Part shown: in pieces, positions 1 through 18,434 of the stretch
Numbering within the stretch: the first letter of the stretch is position 1
Layout of the letters: each line of letters opens with the position of its first letter
From: Liolophura sinensis
Lineage: Eukaryota > Mollusca > Polyplacophora > Chitonida > Chitonidae
DNA length: 64,000 nt
Reading direction: 5' to 3'
Assembly: GCF_032854445.1 (NCBI RefSeq)
Contig: NC_088300.1
Coordinates: forward strand, 37,104,458-37,168,457
The notes under the pieces: model-generated
Databases searched by the model: none
What the model saw: only the letters and a program-made list of their open reading frames with translations
Told to the model about the DNA's origin: nothing
Made by a program: the position numbers and the translations under genes

Positions 1-136
1 CTAATTTACCGAATTTCCATAAACCGCCCAGGTCTGTTCTTCCATGTTTCTATACACTGATTAAACGTTTTACCAGGCGTTAAGGGCTTACAGACATATT
101 CTCATAGACACCATGTGCAACAAATAAATTAAAATA

Positions 137-142
137 TTTATT
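137..142 (-). terminator. candidate polyadenylation signal of the first ARF gene
   Basis: The minus strand reads AATAAA here, about 190 nt beyond the stop codon of the ARF gene at 329-2563. The spacing suits a short 3' UTR. No transcript evidence is available and AT-rich DNA yields such hexamers by chance. Confidence 0.35.
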
Positions 143-328
143 CAACAAATAACTTCAACAATATAGTAATCCAGAATATGATTTAAGGCTCTGTCAGCGA
201 AAATGTCCGTTCGTTAGAAAGGCATGTTGCGTCAAACGACAAATCTTTGCAGTAAAAAAGTCCATTGATTTGTCCACACCTGAACAAAGAACTGTCAAAA
301 GCACTTCAAAGAAAGTCACACTGACTTT

Positions 329-2563
<2,235 letters not shown>

Positions 2564-4315
2564 GTTGCTTGAGACGAGATAAGAAGCGTAAGTATACAAG
2601 TCCTGCAGTCGCTCTGTATGTTTTTGGATGGTGTAGAAACGTGATGAGCTAGCCGCTGTAAATGACTCGACTGCACAGATGGGGTAACTTTATACCAATG
2701 GTTGGGCAGATCCCCGCGGGCTGTCCTCTTAGTGCCCCGCCGGTCGGACTCCCCGGGAGAGAACAAATGACCATCTCGTCTTCGCCGCTGATTGGCCCAG
2801 CTCCCTGACCACTGATCCTTGCCGGACAGGTGAATCTTCCATTGATGACGTCATCGCTGATCATCCAGACACGGTGGGTGCTCATTCCACCAGCATTGCT
2901 GACGGGTGCTTACCGGAGAATGGTGTGAGCACTTAGGCAAAAGAAAGAGCCCAAATAGCACCTGTTTGAACTTCCGTTGTGTTCAGTTCGCGCAGAGAGG
3001 GGTAATAGAACACCCTGTTGGGCGAATCCCTATCCAGTGTTGGCCGATTTCACACCTCACCCGTGGACTTTCTCTTCATGAAGTTACCTGCAGAAGATCA
3101 TTATCTCACCATCATCTCAAATCAGCCCTCAGACATTTACACCTATGTGCCGCTATTCAGAATAACCGACAACAAACTGCTTCACGGTACTTAAACATTC
3201 GTTTTTTGTAAGTGTGAACAAGAGTTACATGCGAGTTACAAGTGCATTCTGAATCGAAGAGTGGCCTTATCTTCAAATGTAAACAACTGCATACGTGCGC
3301 ACAACAAACAGTGAACAATTGGTAACAAACGGACTGGCTGACAAACAGACATAATAAACAAATATCGAAATAATTCAAAACTCTGTTTCCTCTTCGACAA
3401 TGATATGCAATTGCGTGTAGACCTATGTACAAGTATATTCATATTTTGAACTATTCACAGGCCAAATCTTCTGAATGCGTGAAGCTGTATTTACTTTGGT
3501 CTTCTGAGTGATGCGTTTACAACACACATGCGCATGTGTACTATATTTTCTTTAACCTAGCGGCACAGACAGCCCTAAATGACAGTCTTATAGGCTGTTT
3601 TTGTTGCAAAATGTGTGTATACCTCCTTCTCTTATAAACTATTTAATCCTGACTTGTATATAATTGAAGGCAGCTTTTGCATAACTGATTAATCCTTATT
3701 AGTCGTCGAAGGCGATTTTAAAGAAACAGATAAATTTATACAAAGTACTGTTAAGAATAACCTTCGATGACATACGTAAGCAAACGACGACTGTGTGAAA
3801 AGTGGCAAATGGTCACACTTCACAGACCACTTAATTATGCATAGGAGGATTGATTATGTATCAGTTCCCCTGCGTGCTTAAGAGAATCTTTCACAAAAAT
3901 CAAACATCCTGCACCTGCAAGGCTTTCAAAGATTTGGGGATGTTCATTTTCACTGATTCAGCCTCATTTAATTCTCCGTGTAAAGCCATGGGTGTACTTT
4001 ATGAAAACACGCTATAACCTTTTGTCCTATTTAATAACCAAGTCTTACATTTATGATATACCCCGCTGATACTGGATGTAATACAACACATCATGTACCG
4101 TTTAAGGATGCTTTAATGCTAATTAGTCGGCCTAATTACACACTGATTAGGCTACTGTAGATTTCTAATTTGTAAAGGTTAGATCTGGTTGGCGTTTAAT
4201 CGGCAGATTATAATTTACCATAACATGTAGCCCATATTACTGAACATTATTACCATTTATTCCATGTGCTGAAATACCTTTACATAATTATACGTCTTCA
4301 GCCTTAAATCTTGAC
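2564..4315. other. spacer upstream of the first ARF gene
   Basis: This stretch separates the divergent ARF gene from duplicated unit A. A GC-richer patch at about 2690-2850 lies just upstream of the ATG at 2563 and may hold promoter elements. The rest is AT-rich. I see no reading frame with recognisable protein features, no tandem array and no clear mobile element. Confidence 0.5.
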
Positions 4316-5180
4316 AGTTTGCTGCACAAGTGCTCAAAAATTGCGTATCAGTTTTGATTTTGCCCAATGTGACGTCATCTCTTTGGGAAAATTTCACAAA
4401 CCCAGCATACGACTATTTTATAGCTTATACTCTGAGGAACAGACAACTGTGTTTATGTTGTACGCTTTTCTCTATATTTTAATTACTGTTATTTTGCTTT
4501 AAACGTCTAATTCATACACTGATACCTAAATATTATACTTGTGCACCAAGAAATCTTCCATATACAATTAAAGAGTGTAAATACAGAAATAACAGTCTGT
4601 GGTGGGATTTGCTACGATCTTGTTAAATGTGTATTTCGCACTCTTAATCGAGCCACACAGAGCAGAAGTCTTTGTATAGGACAAAGACCTTAAACTTAGT
4701 TCATGTATTTTAATTGTTAACACGAACTCACAACTATGTATTTTAAATGAAGTCTCGTATTTGTATTTTCTTTGAAAAGCAGATGAAAACATTTAAAACA
4801 TCATTTCTTCTCTCGAAATATAGTTTTTAATAATATTCTAAGCAAAATTAAGATAAAACCATAGAAATCATTATTTTTTATTTAACCAGTGAAATCAGTT
4901 AAATATCTGTGAAATGTATGTAGGTAACTTATACAAATAACCATTTCCACTTTAGAAGAACATCATTATCAGAGAAAAATATTTCAAACAAGTAGAAAAT
5001 GCAATATCAAGCATCCTGTAAATTCTAGTCCACTTATTGTGTGAAACCTTTTTCAGGCCCTTACAGATATCACTGACTAGGATCCATTTCATTTAAAAAT
5101 GAAATATGAATATGGACTTGTGTATATTCAGTTAATATAGTTTTGTTTTATTTCTTGATTTGATAACATGTTTCTATTGG

Positions 5181-5290
5181 TTATCTGAATACGATGGTAG
5201 GTATATGAATACGGTGGTAGGTATATGAATACGGTGGTATATAGGTATATGAATACGGTGGTAGGTATATGAATACGGTGGTAGGCATAT
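5181..5290. repeat. 20-bp GAATACG minisatellite, 6 copies (unit A)
   Basis: Direct repeats of AGGTATATGAATACGGTGGT occur here. One unit is extended by ATAT to 24 bp, and the first unit carries GAATACGATGG instead of GAATACGGTGG. The same locus has 7 copies in unit B and 2 in unit C. Confidence 0.9.
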
Positions 5291-5632
5291 GTATAGATTT
5301 GTGCCAGCCTGCATATATATCCCTGAATAGGGCCTATATGGTTTGGGTATAGACAGATATGGGTAGGGAAATATGGTGTCGGGTAATATTAATTTACTGT
5401 CTGAAGTGTTAATTGGAATTAATCATGACAATTCTTAAGTATATGGAAGATTTATTGAACAACCATGCAGTGTGTTTTGTAAAATGACCTGTTGTCTCCC
5501 GCAGAGCATCCATGCAGGCTTTCACACATAAGGCTCCTCAACCCCACCCCACCCCCACCCAACCCCAGCCCGTACATATCTCATCCCATTACTCATCACT
5601 TACCCTCCTGACCATTTTCAAATATGTATAAA

Positions 5633-6170
5633 GCGCTATTTTTCAATCAGATCTGATGACTAGCACAAATATTCATTTTGTTATTCTTTAGATCAAGCTT
5701 CGGTAACTTTTTTTTCCTCTCCCCAAGAATACAACTATGTAATTTCATGCGAGTGAAGAGGTGTTAAGCGCTATTTTAAGTTCGATCTGATGACTAGCAC
5801 AAAGTGACACTTTGTTATTCTTTAGAACAAGCTTGGGTACCTTTTTTTTTCCTCTCCCCAAGAATACAACTACTGTAATTTCATGCGAGTGAAGAAGTGT
5901 TTAGCGCTACTTTTAAGTCCGATCTAATGACTAGCACAAATTTACTCTTTGTTATTCTTTAGAACAAGCTTGGGTACCTTTTTTTTACTCTCCCCAAGAA
6001 TACAACTACTGTAATTTCATGCGAGTGAAGAAGTGTTTAGCGCTACTTTTAAGTCCGATCTGATGACTAGCACAAATTTACTCTTTGTTATTCTTTAGAA
6101 CAAGCTTGGGTAACCTTTTTTCCTCTCCCCGAAAATACAAGTACTGTGATTTCATGCGTGTGAAGAAGTG
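5633..6170. repeat. 135-bp tandem repeat, 4 copies, unique to unit A
   Basis: Blocks beginning GCGCTA at about 5633, 5767, 5903 and 6039 each contain CTGATGACTAGCACAAA or a close variant. Each then has TTGTTATTCTTTAGA, CAAGCTT, a T-run, CCTCTCCCC and TTTCATGCGAGTGAAGA. The period is 134-136 bp. Units B (about 13057) and C (about 19912) hold one copy each. Confidence 0.9.
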
Positions 6171-7680
6171 TTAAGTTTCATGGGTCTTCCACACCTACCG
6201 TCGGATTGCTCTGTCTTTATTTATCATTCCATTCTGCGATTATATAACTGCATGTTAACCACTGGAATTCCATGAGCAGGTGCTTTTATGAGGCACTGCA
6301 TGACGAAAAGACCACACTGGAGCATAAAATGTGCTGCGGATTCAACTCAAACCACCTGCCACAGGAACTGCATGGCTTTGGGAACATAACTTATCAAAAC
6401 GATCAACTGACAAATGTAAGTACATTTTACTTTGCAGCCACTTGGTATCATTTTTTACGTTTCAGCTGTAGTAGACCTATTATAAAACTTAGACATTTCA
6501 CATTGTGTTAAGTAAGATACCTTTTTATTTCCATTTGGATATGTTAGAAAGGTCTCTGATACATGTATAAGATGTTATGGGGCATGTATTTTTGGCAACG
6601 CCAATATGTGGACGTTCAAGTTTGATTTGTGCAACCTGTTTTGTCTCCAAAAATGTAAACGAGATGTTTGAAAATCACAAACTTTGAATTAGTTTAATTC
6701 CTTAATCCATCCCTGTACAGACGATACATTTTAATATGTTGGTTGTTAATTGAATATAATATTGTACAAGATGTTTGAAACTCACTGATTTTGAACTAGT
6801 TTAATTCTTAAATGCATCCCTGTGCAGAAGACACCTTTTAACACATTGGTTGTTAATTCTGTATTATATAATTAAGTGCAAAGAAGAGATAATCAATCAA
6901 CTTAATTCAAAGTGATTGCTATCTTTTAGCATTAATTACAGTTAATCACAAAATTATATTGCACACAAACCAATGGGACCATGCAGCAAATGAACAATCC
7001 CCCAAAACCTCACCCTACAACTTGCCTCACCGCTATAGTGTAACTTTGCCCTCCCCCCCCCCCCCCAAACCCAATTCTTCTTGTCATACCCAAAAACTCT
7101 TATAGCCCCACTCCACCTTCCTGTTTGGAATATAAACTTAGCCGCTATAGTTGGTCTCTTTATAAAGCCAGTAGAGAATCAAGTAGACAAAACTATAATA
7201 AGGAAGATTAACGTTTCAATGACGAAGAGTAAAATAGGTAATATTCTCTCCTGCCCTTAAGCTAACTGTTGAAGAGACAGTTATGTATGTTATATTGCAA
7301 TATAAGGGAAGTGCAGCACTTAATTACAATCACCCAGTGTTAAATATTTGAAACAAGAAATCTGTTTTGGAAATACTATTTCAAATGTCAGTTTTACGAA
7401 GTTAATACCAGGAATGGGCTCTTTATTTATGTTATTTTTCTACAGTTTCTTGTGTATATATTAAAATATCACTTTATAATGTTTATTATTATGTTTGCAT
7501 ATATCACAAAAAACACTCAAAATATAAAGCTAAAATTATACACATTCTATATAGAAGTATTTAAAGTTCCTATATATGTTATACTATAATTAATTGAATA
7601 TAATGCCATGACGTTTGCCATACTTAATGACACACTTATAGGATTGCATGAAAATGCTATTTAAATTTCCAAAACATGTT

Positions 7681-7848
7681 TGCTTCCTCTCCAATACGTG
7701 GGAAGGTCTCTCCACACCCCGCGGATGGTGGTGGGTTTTACTCGGGCTCTGCCCGGTTTCCTCCCACTAAATAAGGCTGGCCGCTGTTGTACAAGTGAAA
7801 TATTCCCCGAGTAAAACGTAAAACACCAATCAAATAAATAAATAAATT
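7681..7848 (+). mobile_element. 5'-truncated SINE-like element, tail type A (unit A)
   Basis: It shows the middle block (GCTCTGCCCGGTTTCCTCCCA, GGCTGGCCGCTG) and the tail (AAGTGAAATATT, AAAACACCAATCAAATAAAT) of the SINE family seen elsewhere in the window. The tRNA-like head is absent. The same insertion is at the matching place in units B and C, so it predates the unit duplication. Confidence 0.8.
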
Positions 7849-8248
7849 ATAAATTTCCAAAAATAAAGCCATCCATGCATGACCATAAACTGAACCTAGA
7901 GGAAAAGTGTGTGGTTTGCTTTCTCTATTGTCAGTTGTAAGGCCATGTTTAAGTTTTTTTATTTCTTTTCATTAAACAAAGCCCTGAAGCAAACAGTTGA
8001 GAAGACTGCTTATATTCCTTACAGTACAGGGCAACTGGTAGACCCATTGACTAAATCTACACATATTAACAAGAAGCGCTTATTAATTTAACAAGAAGAT
8101 TTATTTCATATCACAGTCATGTACTTTCAAATGTATGATTTCTTTGCACGGCACATAAAATATATCTCGGCATAATAACACCAAGGGTAAAAAAAAATCA
8201 AGACTTCATGCATAAACAAAATTTTCATTCGAAAATGGAAATTTGGGT

Positions 8249-8596
8249 GAGTGAGTGCTTAGGGTTTAACGTCGTACTTAGCAATATTTCACTCATATGA
8301 CGACGAAGGAGTCTTAGAGTGCATGTAATGTGCCTTCTTGTTGCAGGACGGATTTCCATTGCTCTTTTATCTAGTGCTGCTTCACTAAAACGCCTTACTG
8401 AAGGCGCGTAAGCCGCCCCACCCGAACCATTATACTATTACGGGTCAACCAGTCGTTGCACAATCCCCTCAATGCTGAACACCAAGCAAGGGAGCTACTA
8501 CCTCCTCTTTCAAGGACTTAGTGTGACGCGACCCACGACTGACCCTGGGTCTACCACCACCGAAGTGGACGCTATACCAACTGAGCCATCCGGGAT
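8249..8596 (-). mobile_element. tRNA-derived SINE, tail type B, near full length (unit A)
   Basis: On the minus strand the head reads TGGCTCAGTTGGTATAGCG, a good tRNA A-box region, followed by a box-B-like segment near GACCCAGGGTCAGTCGTGG. The body is about 250 bp. The tail carries CATATGAGTGAAATATTGC, GTACGACGTTAAACC and ends in CACTCACTCACC. It is not a functional tRNA because the second half does not fold as an acceptor stem. The copy is shared with units B and C. Confidence 0.8.
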
Positions 8597-9741
8597 TATC
8601 TAAAATGAGTAGAAACTTCTTTCATAATCCTAATGTTCCATATGCATATATACACGTATATGCAAGAACCACGCAAATAATGTTTTTGGGGGTAATTGCA
8701 AACAAAGTTACAATTGTTCGAAAATTCAACTTCAAGATATCAACAAAAAAGTTGTCAAGACTCCGTTGCTATTAATGAATGCATAAAGCATTAGAACATT
8801 ATTGACAAAGAATAGTTTTTAATCATTATAACATCAGTGTAAGTGCTCATTTCCGCTATTTCTGTTATGTGCATTTTATATGCATTGTATTATCTACACA
8901 CCATACATAATACAAGAGCACAATATATATAAGAAAACAGTACAAAATCAAAAATAAAAAAAAAACGAAACGAGATAAATACATGTATATTAAAAATGTA
9001 GTTTCTTGGCTATTTCTTTGCTAAGATATGACATCATTATTACATTTTGCACAGAGGAAAATGTTAGACCCCATAAGGAGTCTATATCATAAGCTTGTAT
9101 ATGCTGATACACGAAAGCGAACTGAACCGCTTCGGTTGTCTTATGGTCAGAAAAATACATGTTTCGTATTTAAATACACTTAATCTGTTAACTTTAACAC
9201 AAAGTCTGTTGTCTAAGGGATGCAAGAATATATTCTGTTGTTATAGCTCAATATTCTGTCATATGCAACATAATATTCTGTTAGGTTAACAGAATCTTCG
9301 TGCTGTATTAATAGAATATGTGTGTTATATTTAACAGAATGATAACAGAATACATTCTAACGTCACTCAGACAAAAGACTTTCTGGTAAATTTAACAGGT
9401 TATTTTTTGGAGTGTACGTATGGTTTCTGGGTTACTGATATATCCTCAAATAATGAAGTACTCACTACGGATTTCGCCAGTGGCTTAATGAATGTCCTCT
9501 TCTGTGGAATTTTCCACGGAAACAGAGACAAATAAACACGTGTGGGCTTGTCGTGAATGTCCAGTGGAACAGTACCACCTCCGCATAACATACAGTTTTT
9601 ATACGATCTTAAACGACCAATTTTCATTTTCTATGACTTCCATTATGTTGCATGGACACTTTCCAACGTCCTCAGTCCAGATCCTTGATCAGGGGAGGTA
9701 ATAAGTGTCAGACACACGGCTAACGGAATCCTGAAACTGAC

Positions 9742-9767
9742 TCTGCCCCAAACTGGTTTGGGGCAGA
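9742..9767. repeat. perfect 12-bp hairpin near the 3' end of the ARF gene (unit A)
   Basis: The arms TCTGCCCCAAAC and GTTTGGGGCAGA are exact reverse complements around a 2-nt loop (TG). The hairpin lies about 170-200 nt beyond the stop codon of the ARF gene in unit A, probably in its 3' UTR. It is intact again in unit B at 16700-16725 and one arm is lost in unit C. Confidence 0.75.
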
Positions 9768-9938
9768 CTATTAGCCTACAACATTCGAAATCAGTCCAAT
9801 TCTTTGATCATGACAAAGATGGAAATTACTGAAACTCTGGAGGCTATAAAGGTCAAGACTATGTTTGTGCTAAGCTTCAGACAGCTTTGTCATCTCAGGA
9901 GCTTTGATATTTGTCAGAATAATTTCTGAGGGAAACTA

Positions 9939-11336
<1,398 letters not shown>

Positions 11337-11469
11337 GGTAATGTAGAAGATAGAACACAATGTACAATTCTATTAACTCTACCTACATGTATAATACAAT
11401 CTTATCTGACGAAGGTTCTGTGATACTGTTTTATGTTCGCACATTTATACATGTTGAAGTGTTTGTTAT

Positions 11470-11670
11470 TATGGTGAAATACTGACAACGGGTAGAAACA
11501 AACCAACCCCATATAAGGATCATTCGTGAGACCGTCACACTGGCCACAGTTGCACGACCAGCGTGGAACCTTCGGCAGCCAACGTTTGTTTATATAATAA
11601 ATAAATACCCTGGTTTCCGACTTCGAATTCCCGCTCTGAACAAGGGGAAATAACTTTGGAGCGCTCAGTG
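11470..11670 (-). promoter_or_regulatory. conserved 5' flank of the ARF genes, probable promoter (unit A)
   Basis: A block containing TCACACTGGCCACAG, CCAGCGTGGAACCTTC and GGCAGCCAACG, then a second block AAGGGGAAATAACTTTGG, lies about 180-330 bp upstream of the ATG. Both blocks recur in units B and C. They are also still recognisable upstream of the older fifth gene (29340-29470), where most other flanking DNA has diverged. This suggests a promoter or 5' leader. No TATA or initiator assignment is made. Confidence 0.5.
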
Positions 11671-12552
11671 ATAGTTTGCTGCACAAGTGCTCAAAAATTG
11701 CGTATCAGTTTTGATTTTGCCCAGTGTGACGTCATCTCTTTAGGTCTTCACTGTGACATAGTCATCCACGCAGGGAAAATTTCACAAACCCAGCATACGA
11801 CTATTTTATAGCTTATGCGCTGAAGAACAGGCAAATGTATTTATGTTGTACGCTTTTTCTCTATATTTCCATTATTGTTATTTTGTTTTAAACGTCTAAT
11901 TCATGTACAGATACCCAGATATTATACTTGTTCACCAAGAAATTGTCCATATACCATTAAAGAGTGTCAATAGAGAAATAACGGCCTGTGATGGGATTTG
12001 CTACGATCTTGTCAAATGTGTAATTCGCACTCTTAATCGAGTCTTTATATAGGACAAAGCCCTTAAGCTTAGTTCGTGTATTTTCATTGTGAACACGAAC
12101 TCACAACTATGTATTTTAAATAAAGTGGCTTATTTGCTTTTTTTGTTTTATTTTTTTTTTTTGCCTTACAAGAAAATCAGATGAAAAATTTAAAACATCA
12201 TTTCTTCTCATGAAATATTGTCTTTAAAAAATATTCTAAGCCAAATTAAGACAAAACCATTGAAACCGTTATTTTTTACTAGAAATATCTTTTTCATAAA
12301 ATTAAGTATGTAACTTGTACAAATCGCCATTTCCACTTTCGAAGAACATCATTATCAGAGAAAAATATTTCAAACAAGTAGAAAATACCGTGTTAAGCAT
12401 CCTGTAAATTCTAGTCCACTTTTTGTTTGAAACCTTTTTCAGTCCCTGACAAATATCACTGACTATGATCCTTTTCATTTAATAATGAAATATGAATATG
12501 GACTTGTGTATATTCAGTTAATATAGTTTTGTTTTATTTCTTGATTTGATAA

Positions 12553-12726
12553 CATGTTTCTATTGGGTATCTGAATACGATGGTAGGTATATGAATACGG
12601 TGGTATATAGGTATATGAATACGGTGGTAGGTATATGAATACGGTGGTATATAGGTATATGAATACGGTGGTAGGTATATGAATACGGTGGTATATATGT
12701 ATATGAATACGGTGGTAGGTATATGT
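12553..12726. repeat. GAATACG minisatellite, 7 copies (unit B)
   Basis: This is the same locus as at 5181-5290. Here 20-bp and 24-bp units alternate, forming a 44-bp higher-order period. On the minus strand it gives an open Tyr-, Ile- and Pro-rich frame that I do not regard as a gene. Confidence 0.9.
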
Positions 12727-14720
12727 ATAGATTTGTGCATATATATCCTTGGATAGGGCCTATATGGTCTGGGAATAGACAGATATGGATAGGGAAATAT
12801 GGTGTCGGGTAATATTAATTACTATCTGAAGTGTTAATTGGAATTAATCATGACAATTCTTAAGTATATGGAAGATCTATTGAACAACCATGCATTGTGT
12901 TTTGTAAAATGACCTGTTGTCTCCCGCAGAGCATCCATGCAGGCTTTCACACATAAGGCTTCTCAACCCCACCCCACCACCACCCAACCCCAACCCGTAC
13001 ATATCTCATCCCATCACTCGTCACTTACCCTCCTGACCATTTTCAAATATGTATAAAGGGCTATTTTTCAGTCAGATCTGATGACTACCACAAATTTATA
13101 TTTTGTTATTCTTCAGAACAAGCTTGGGTAACATTTTTTTCCTCTCCCCAAGAATACAACTACTGTAATTTCATGCGAGTGAAGAAGAAGTGTTAAGTTT
13201 CATTGGTCATCCACACCTACCGTCGGATTGCTCTGTCTTTATTTATCATTCCATTCTGCGATTATATAACTGTATGTTAACCACTGGAATTCCATGAGCA
13301 GGTGCTTTTATGAGGAACTGCATGACGAAAGACCACACTGGAGCATAAACTGTGCTGCGGATTCAATTCAAACCACCTGCCACAGGAACTGCATGGCGTT
13401 GGGAACATAACTTATCAAAACGATCAGCTGACAAATGTAAGTACATTTTACTTTGCAGCCCCTTTTTGTCGTTTTTACGTTTCAGCTGTAGTAGACCTAT
13501 TATAAACTTAGACATTTCACATTGTGTTAAGTAAGCTACCTTTTTATTTCCATTTGGATATGTTAGAAAGGTTTCTGATACATGTATAAGATGTTATGGG
13601 GCATGTATTTTTGGAAACGCCAATATGTGGACGTTCAAGTTTGATTTGTGCAACCTGTTTTGTCTCCAAAAATGTAAATAAGATGTTTGAAAATCACAAA
13701 CTTTGAATTAGTTTAATTCCTTAATCCATCCCTGTACAGACGATACTTTTAATATGTTGGTTGTTAATTGAATATAATATTGTACGAGATGTTTGAAACT
13801 CACTGATTTTGAATTAGTTTAATTCTTAAATGCATCCCTCTGCAGAAGATACATTTTAACACATTGGTTGTTAATTCTGTATTATATAATTAAGTGCAAA
13901 GAACGGAAAATCAATCAACATAATTCAAAGTGATTGCTATCTTTTAGCATTAATTACAGTTAATCACAAATTATATTGCACACAAACCAATGGGACCGAG
14001 CAGCAAGTGAACAATCCCTCAAAACCTCCCCCTACAACTTGCCTCACCGCTATAGTGTAACTGTGTCCTCCCCTCCCCCTCCAACAACCCAATTCTTCTT
14101 GTCACACCCCAAAACTCTTATAACCCCACCCCACCTTCCTGTATGGAATATAAACTTATCCGCTATAGTTGGTCTCTTTATAAAGCCAGTGGACAAAACT
14201 ATAATAAGGAAGATTAGCGTTTCAATGACGAAGAGTAAAATAGGTATTATCCTCACCTGTCCTTTAGCTAACTGTTGTAGAGACAGTTATGTATGTTATA
14301 TTGCAATATAAGGAAAGTATAGCACTCACAGTTAAATATTTGAAACAAGAAAAACTGTTTTGGAAATACTATTTCAAATGTCAGTTTTACGAAGTTAACG
14401 CAAGGAATGAATTCTACATTGTTTACGTTATTTTCTACAGTTTCTTATGCATATTATTTATTATTAAAATATCACATTATAAGGTTGTGTTTATTATGTT
14501 TGAATATCTTTTTCATTATAACTGCTTATATCACACACAAAACTCAAAATATAAAGCTATAATTATACACCCACATTCTATATAGAAGTATTTAAGTTTC
14601 CTATATATGTTATACTATAATGAATTGAATATATGTCATTTATATGCCATGACGCTTGCAATAATCAATGACACACTTATAGGAGTGCATGAAAATGTTA
14701 TTTAAATTTCCAAAACATGT

Positions 14721-14889
14721 TTGCTTCCTCTCCTATACGTGATAAGGTCTCACCACAACCCGCGGATGGTCGTGGGTTTCACTCGGGCTCTGCAAGGTTT
14801 CCTCCCACCATATAAGGCTGGCCGCCGTCATACAAGTGAAATATTCCTGAGTACAACGTAAAACACCAATCAAATAAATAAATAAATTA
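14721..14889 (+). mobile_element. 5'-truncated SINE-like element, tail type A (unit B)
   Basis: This is the unit B counterpart of the insertion at 7681-7848. It has the same truncation point and tail and was inherited with the duplication. Confidence 0.8.
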
Positions 14890-15206
14890 ATAAATTTCCA
14901 AAAATATAGTCATCCATTTCTTTTCATGAAATAAAGCCCTGAAGCAAACAATTCAGAAGACTGCTTATATTCCCTATAGTTCAGGGCAACTGGTAGACTC
15001 ATTGACTTAAGAAATCTACACATATTAACAAGAAGCGCTTATTAGTTTAACAAGAAGATTTATTTCATATCACAGTCATGTACTTTGAAATGTATGATTT
15101 CTTTGCACGGCACATAAAATATATCTCGGCATAATAACACCAAGGGTAAAAAAAATCTAGACTTCATGCATAAACAAAATTTCCATTCGAAAATGGAAAT
15201 TTGGGT

Positions 15207-15543
15207 GAGTGAGTGCTTAGGGTTTAACGTCGTACTTAACAATATTTCACTCATATGACGACGAAGGAGTCTTAGAGTGCATGTAATGTGCCTTCTTTTG
15301 CAGGACGGATTTCCATTGCTCTTTTATATAGTGCTGCTTCACTGAAACGCCTTACTGAAGGCGCGTAAGCCGCCCCACCCGAACCATTATACTATTACGG
15401 GTCAACCAGTCGTTGCACAATTCCCTCAATGCTGAACGCCAAGCAAGGGAGCTACTACTTCCTCTTTTAAGGGTGACACGACCCAGGATTAACCCTGGGT
15501 CTACTTCCAGCGAAGCGGACGCTATACCAACTGAGCCATCGGG
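15207..15543 (-). mobile_element. tRNA-derived SINE, tail type B (unit B)
   Basis: This is the unit B counterpart of 8249-8596. The minus-strand head keeps TGGCTCAGTTGGTATAGCG. The body carries small deletions relative to unit A. Confidence 0.8.
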
Positions 15544-16699
15544 AATTATCTAAAATGAGTAGAAACTTCTTTCATAATCCTAATGTTCCATATGCATATA
15601 TACACGTATATGCAAGAACCACGCAAATAATGTTTTTGGGGGTAATAGCAAACAAAGTTACAATTGTTCGAAAATTCAACTTCAAGATATCAACAAAAAT
15701 GTTGTCAAGACTCCGTTGCTATTAATGAATGCATAAAGCATTAGAACATTATTGACAAAGAATAGTTTTTAATCATTATAACATCAGTGTAAGTGCTCAT
15801 TTCCGCTATTTCTGTTATGTGCATTTTATATGCATTGTATTATCTACACACCATACATAATACAAGAGCACAATATATATAAGAAAACAGTACAAAATCA
15901 AAAATAAAATAAAAAAAACGGAACGAGATAAATACATGTATATTAAAAATGTAGTTTCTTGGCTATTTCTTTGCTAAGATATAACAACATTATTACATTT
16001 TACACAGAGGAAAATGTTAGACCCATAAGGAGTCTATATCATAAGCTTGTATATGCTGATACACGAAAGCGAACTGAACCGCTTCGGTTGTCTTATGGTC
16101 AGAAAAATACATGTTTCGTATTTAAATACACTTAATCTGTTAACTTTAACACAAAGTCTGTTGTCTAAGGGATGCAAGAATATATTCTGTTGTTATAGCA
16201 CAAAATTCTGTCATATTCAACATAATATTCTGTTAGGTTAACAGAATCTTCATGCTGTATTAATAGAATATGTGTGCTATATTTAACAGAATGATAACAG
16301 AATACATTCTAACGTCACTATGACAAAAGACTTTCTGGTAAATTTAACAGGTTACTCTTTGGAGTGTATGTATGGTTTCTGGGTTGCTGATAGGCCTATA
16401 TCCTCAAATAAGTAAGTACTCACTACGGGTTTCGCCAGTGGCTTAATGAATGTCCTCTTCTGTGGAATTTTCCACGGAAACAGAGACAAATAAACACGTG
16501 TGGGCTTGTCGTGAATGTCCAGTGGAACAGTACCACCTCCGCATAACATACAGTTTTTATACGATCTTAAACGACCAATTTTCATTTTCTATGACTTCCA
16601 TTATGTTGCATGGACACTTTCCAACGTCCTCAGTCCAGATCCTTGATCAGGGGAGGTAATAAGTGTCAGACACACGGCTAACGGAATCCTGAAACTGAC

Positions 16700-16725
16700 T
16701 CTGCCCCAAACTGGTTTGGGGCAGA
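16700..16725. repeat. perfect 12-bp hairpin near the 3' end of the ARF gene (unit B)
   Basis: It is identical to the hairpin at 9742-9767, with arms TCTGCCCCAAAC and GTTTGGGGCAGA around TG. It lies in the presumed 3' UTR of the unit B ARF gene. Confidence 0.75.
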
Positions 16726-16896
16726 CTATTAGCCTACAACATTCGAAATCAGTCCAATTCTTTGATCATGACAAAGATGGAAATTACTGAAACTCTGGAG
16801 GCTATAAAGGTCAAGACTATGTTTGTGCTAAGCTTCAGACAGCTTTGTCATCTCAGGAGCTTTGATATTTGTCAGAATAATTTCTGAGGGAAACTA

Positions 16897-18300
<1,404 letters not shown>

Positions 18301-18434
18301 GGTAATGTAGAAGATAGAACACAATGTACAATTCTATTAACTCTACCTACATGTATAATACAATCTTATCTGACGAAGGTTCTGTGATACTGTTTTATGT
18401 TCGCACATTTATACATGTTGAAGTGTTTGTTATT

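Noticed and set aside
8560-8596. tRNA gene on the minus strand (TGGCTCAGTTGGTATAGCG)
   Set aside because: Only the A and B boxes are tRNA-like; the sequence continues into a SINE body and lacks a paired acceptor stem.
9492-9701. 69-codon plus-strand frame repeated in unit B at 16450-16659
   Set aside because: Conservation reflects the recent segmental duplication, not selection. The frame lies antisense in the ARF 3' flank and has no features.
12534-12740. Minus-strand Tyr/Ile/Pro-rich frame
   Set aside because: It is a direct translation of the GAATACG minisatellite, and the copy in unit C has only two units.
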